From Shewanella sp. (GTDB taxonomy: Bacteria > Pseudomonadota > Gammaproteobacteria > Enterobacterales > Shewanellaceae): DNA of 14,510 nucleotides. The translations under genes were made by a program, and so were the position numbers. Below the pieces are notes generated by a model. The model made no database searches, had not been told where the DNA came from, and saw only the letters and a program-made list of their open reading frames with translations. The stretch is taken from assembly GCA_004195335.1 (NCBI GenBank), contig SDWK01000153.1, positions 1 through 14,510 of the forward strand, written 5' to 3'. Shown here in pieces: positions 14,191 to 14,510 of this stretch (position 1 is its first letter; the number at the start of each line of letters is the position of its first letter).

Positions 14191-14510
14191 ACGAGTCGCC
14201 GCGAGTACAATACCTGTAGGTTCTGCCAAAACAAATAAAATCCATGTTAAACGGCCAGTTCGATATCCCTATCTCTCGTTCGAAGAGTTTCACGATGCGA
14301 AACCTCACCCTTTTTTGGAAGCTCGGAGCCGCATCTACACTCGATGATTTACAAGAATGCTCACTCTTCGATTTGAGCTTTATTATTAGCCTTTTGTAAC
14401 TCATTTCTGCCCCTTTACGATATAGCGGTTTCATTTATCGGTGCAGTAGTAATTCGGGTTTACCATAGCTGAACTTATGCGAAATACCGTAAGTATAATC
14501 CCTGTAGGCT
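14191..14510. other. Non-coding repeat-rich right end
   Basis: No gene that I can support. The segment at 14261-14282 is the inverted counterpart of blocks at 12968-12976 and 13003-13015, without the 26 bp between them there. An inverted repeat GTTTC/GAAAC lies near 14289-14305. A minus-strand reading frame from 14434 or 14404 to 14189 has a purine-rich sequence before its inner ATG, but it runs through these repeats and resembles no family I know, so it is left out. Confidence 0.5.
14487..14510 (+). repeat. Short direct repeat at the right edge
   Basis: The last 24 bases match 14199-14222 at 19 of 24 positions, ending in CCTGTAGG-T in both. A further repeat unit may begin here and continue outside the window. 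Confidence 0.5.

Noticed and set aside
14189..14434. Minus-strand 81-codon reading frame at the right end
   Set aside because: An inner ATG has a purine-rich upstream sequence, but the frame runs through dispersed repeat blocks and matches no family I know.

Overview
The window looks like chromosomal DNA of a marine gammaproteobacterium, most likely Shewanella or a close relative. This rests on the gene set and order pdxB-asd-fimV(hubP)-truA-folC-dedD-cvpA-purF and on recognisable protein sequences. No database search was possible. All housekeeping genes lie on the minus strand, so transcription runs from high to low coordinates. Only the short accessory pair at the right is on the plus strand.

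Layout on the minus strand, in transcription order: pdxB (vitamin B6 branch) and asd (aspartate-family amino acids) are 2 nt apart and end at a strong terminator. A long acidic polar-landmark protein, FimV/HubP, follows with its own terminator. truA (tRNA pseudouridine synthase) has a probable promoter and a long palindrome in its leader. folC (folate) lies 76 bp after truA. dedD (SPOR domain, TTG start) sits behind a probable promoter with a symmetric site and two leader hairpins. cvpA and purF (first step of purine synthesis) end at a strong bidirectional terminator. A small two-helix ion channel with an unusual selectivity filter comes next, then topB (topoisomerase III), which is cut by the left edge.

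The accD gene, which other gammaproteobacteria carry between truA and folC, is absent from this locus. The gap there has no room for it.

The right end (about 12.8-14.5 kb) is accessory in character. A small Lys-rich protein with a 63-bp internal duplication and a zinc-site GFA-family protein lie on the plus strand. They are separated by a compact attC-like site, and the second gene's stop codon lies in a possible truncated attC. The pair is flanked by two related repeat copies in the same orientation, and fragments of related repeats continue to the right edge. I read this as an integron-cassette-like pair embedded in dispersed repeats. No integrase or transposase is visible. No rRNA, tRNA, CRISPR array or complete insertion sequence was found.
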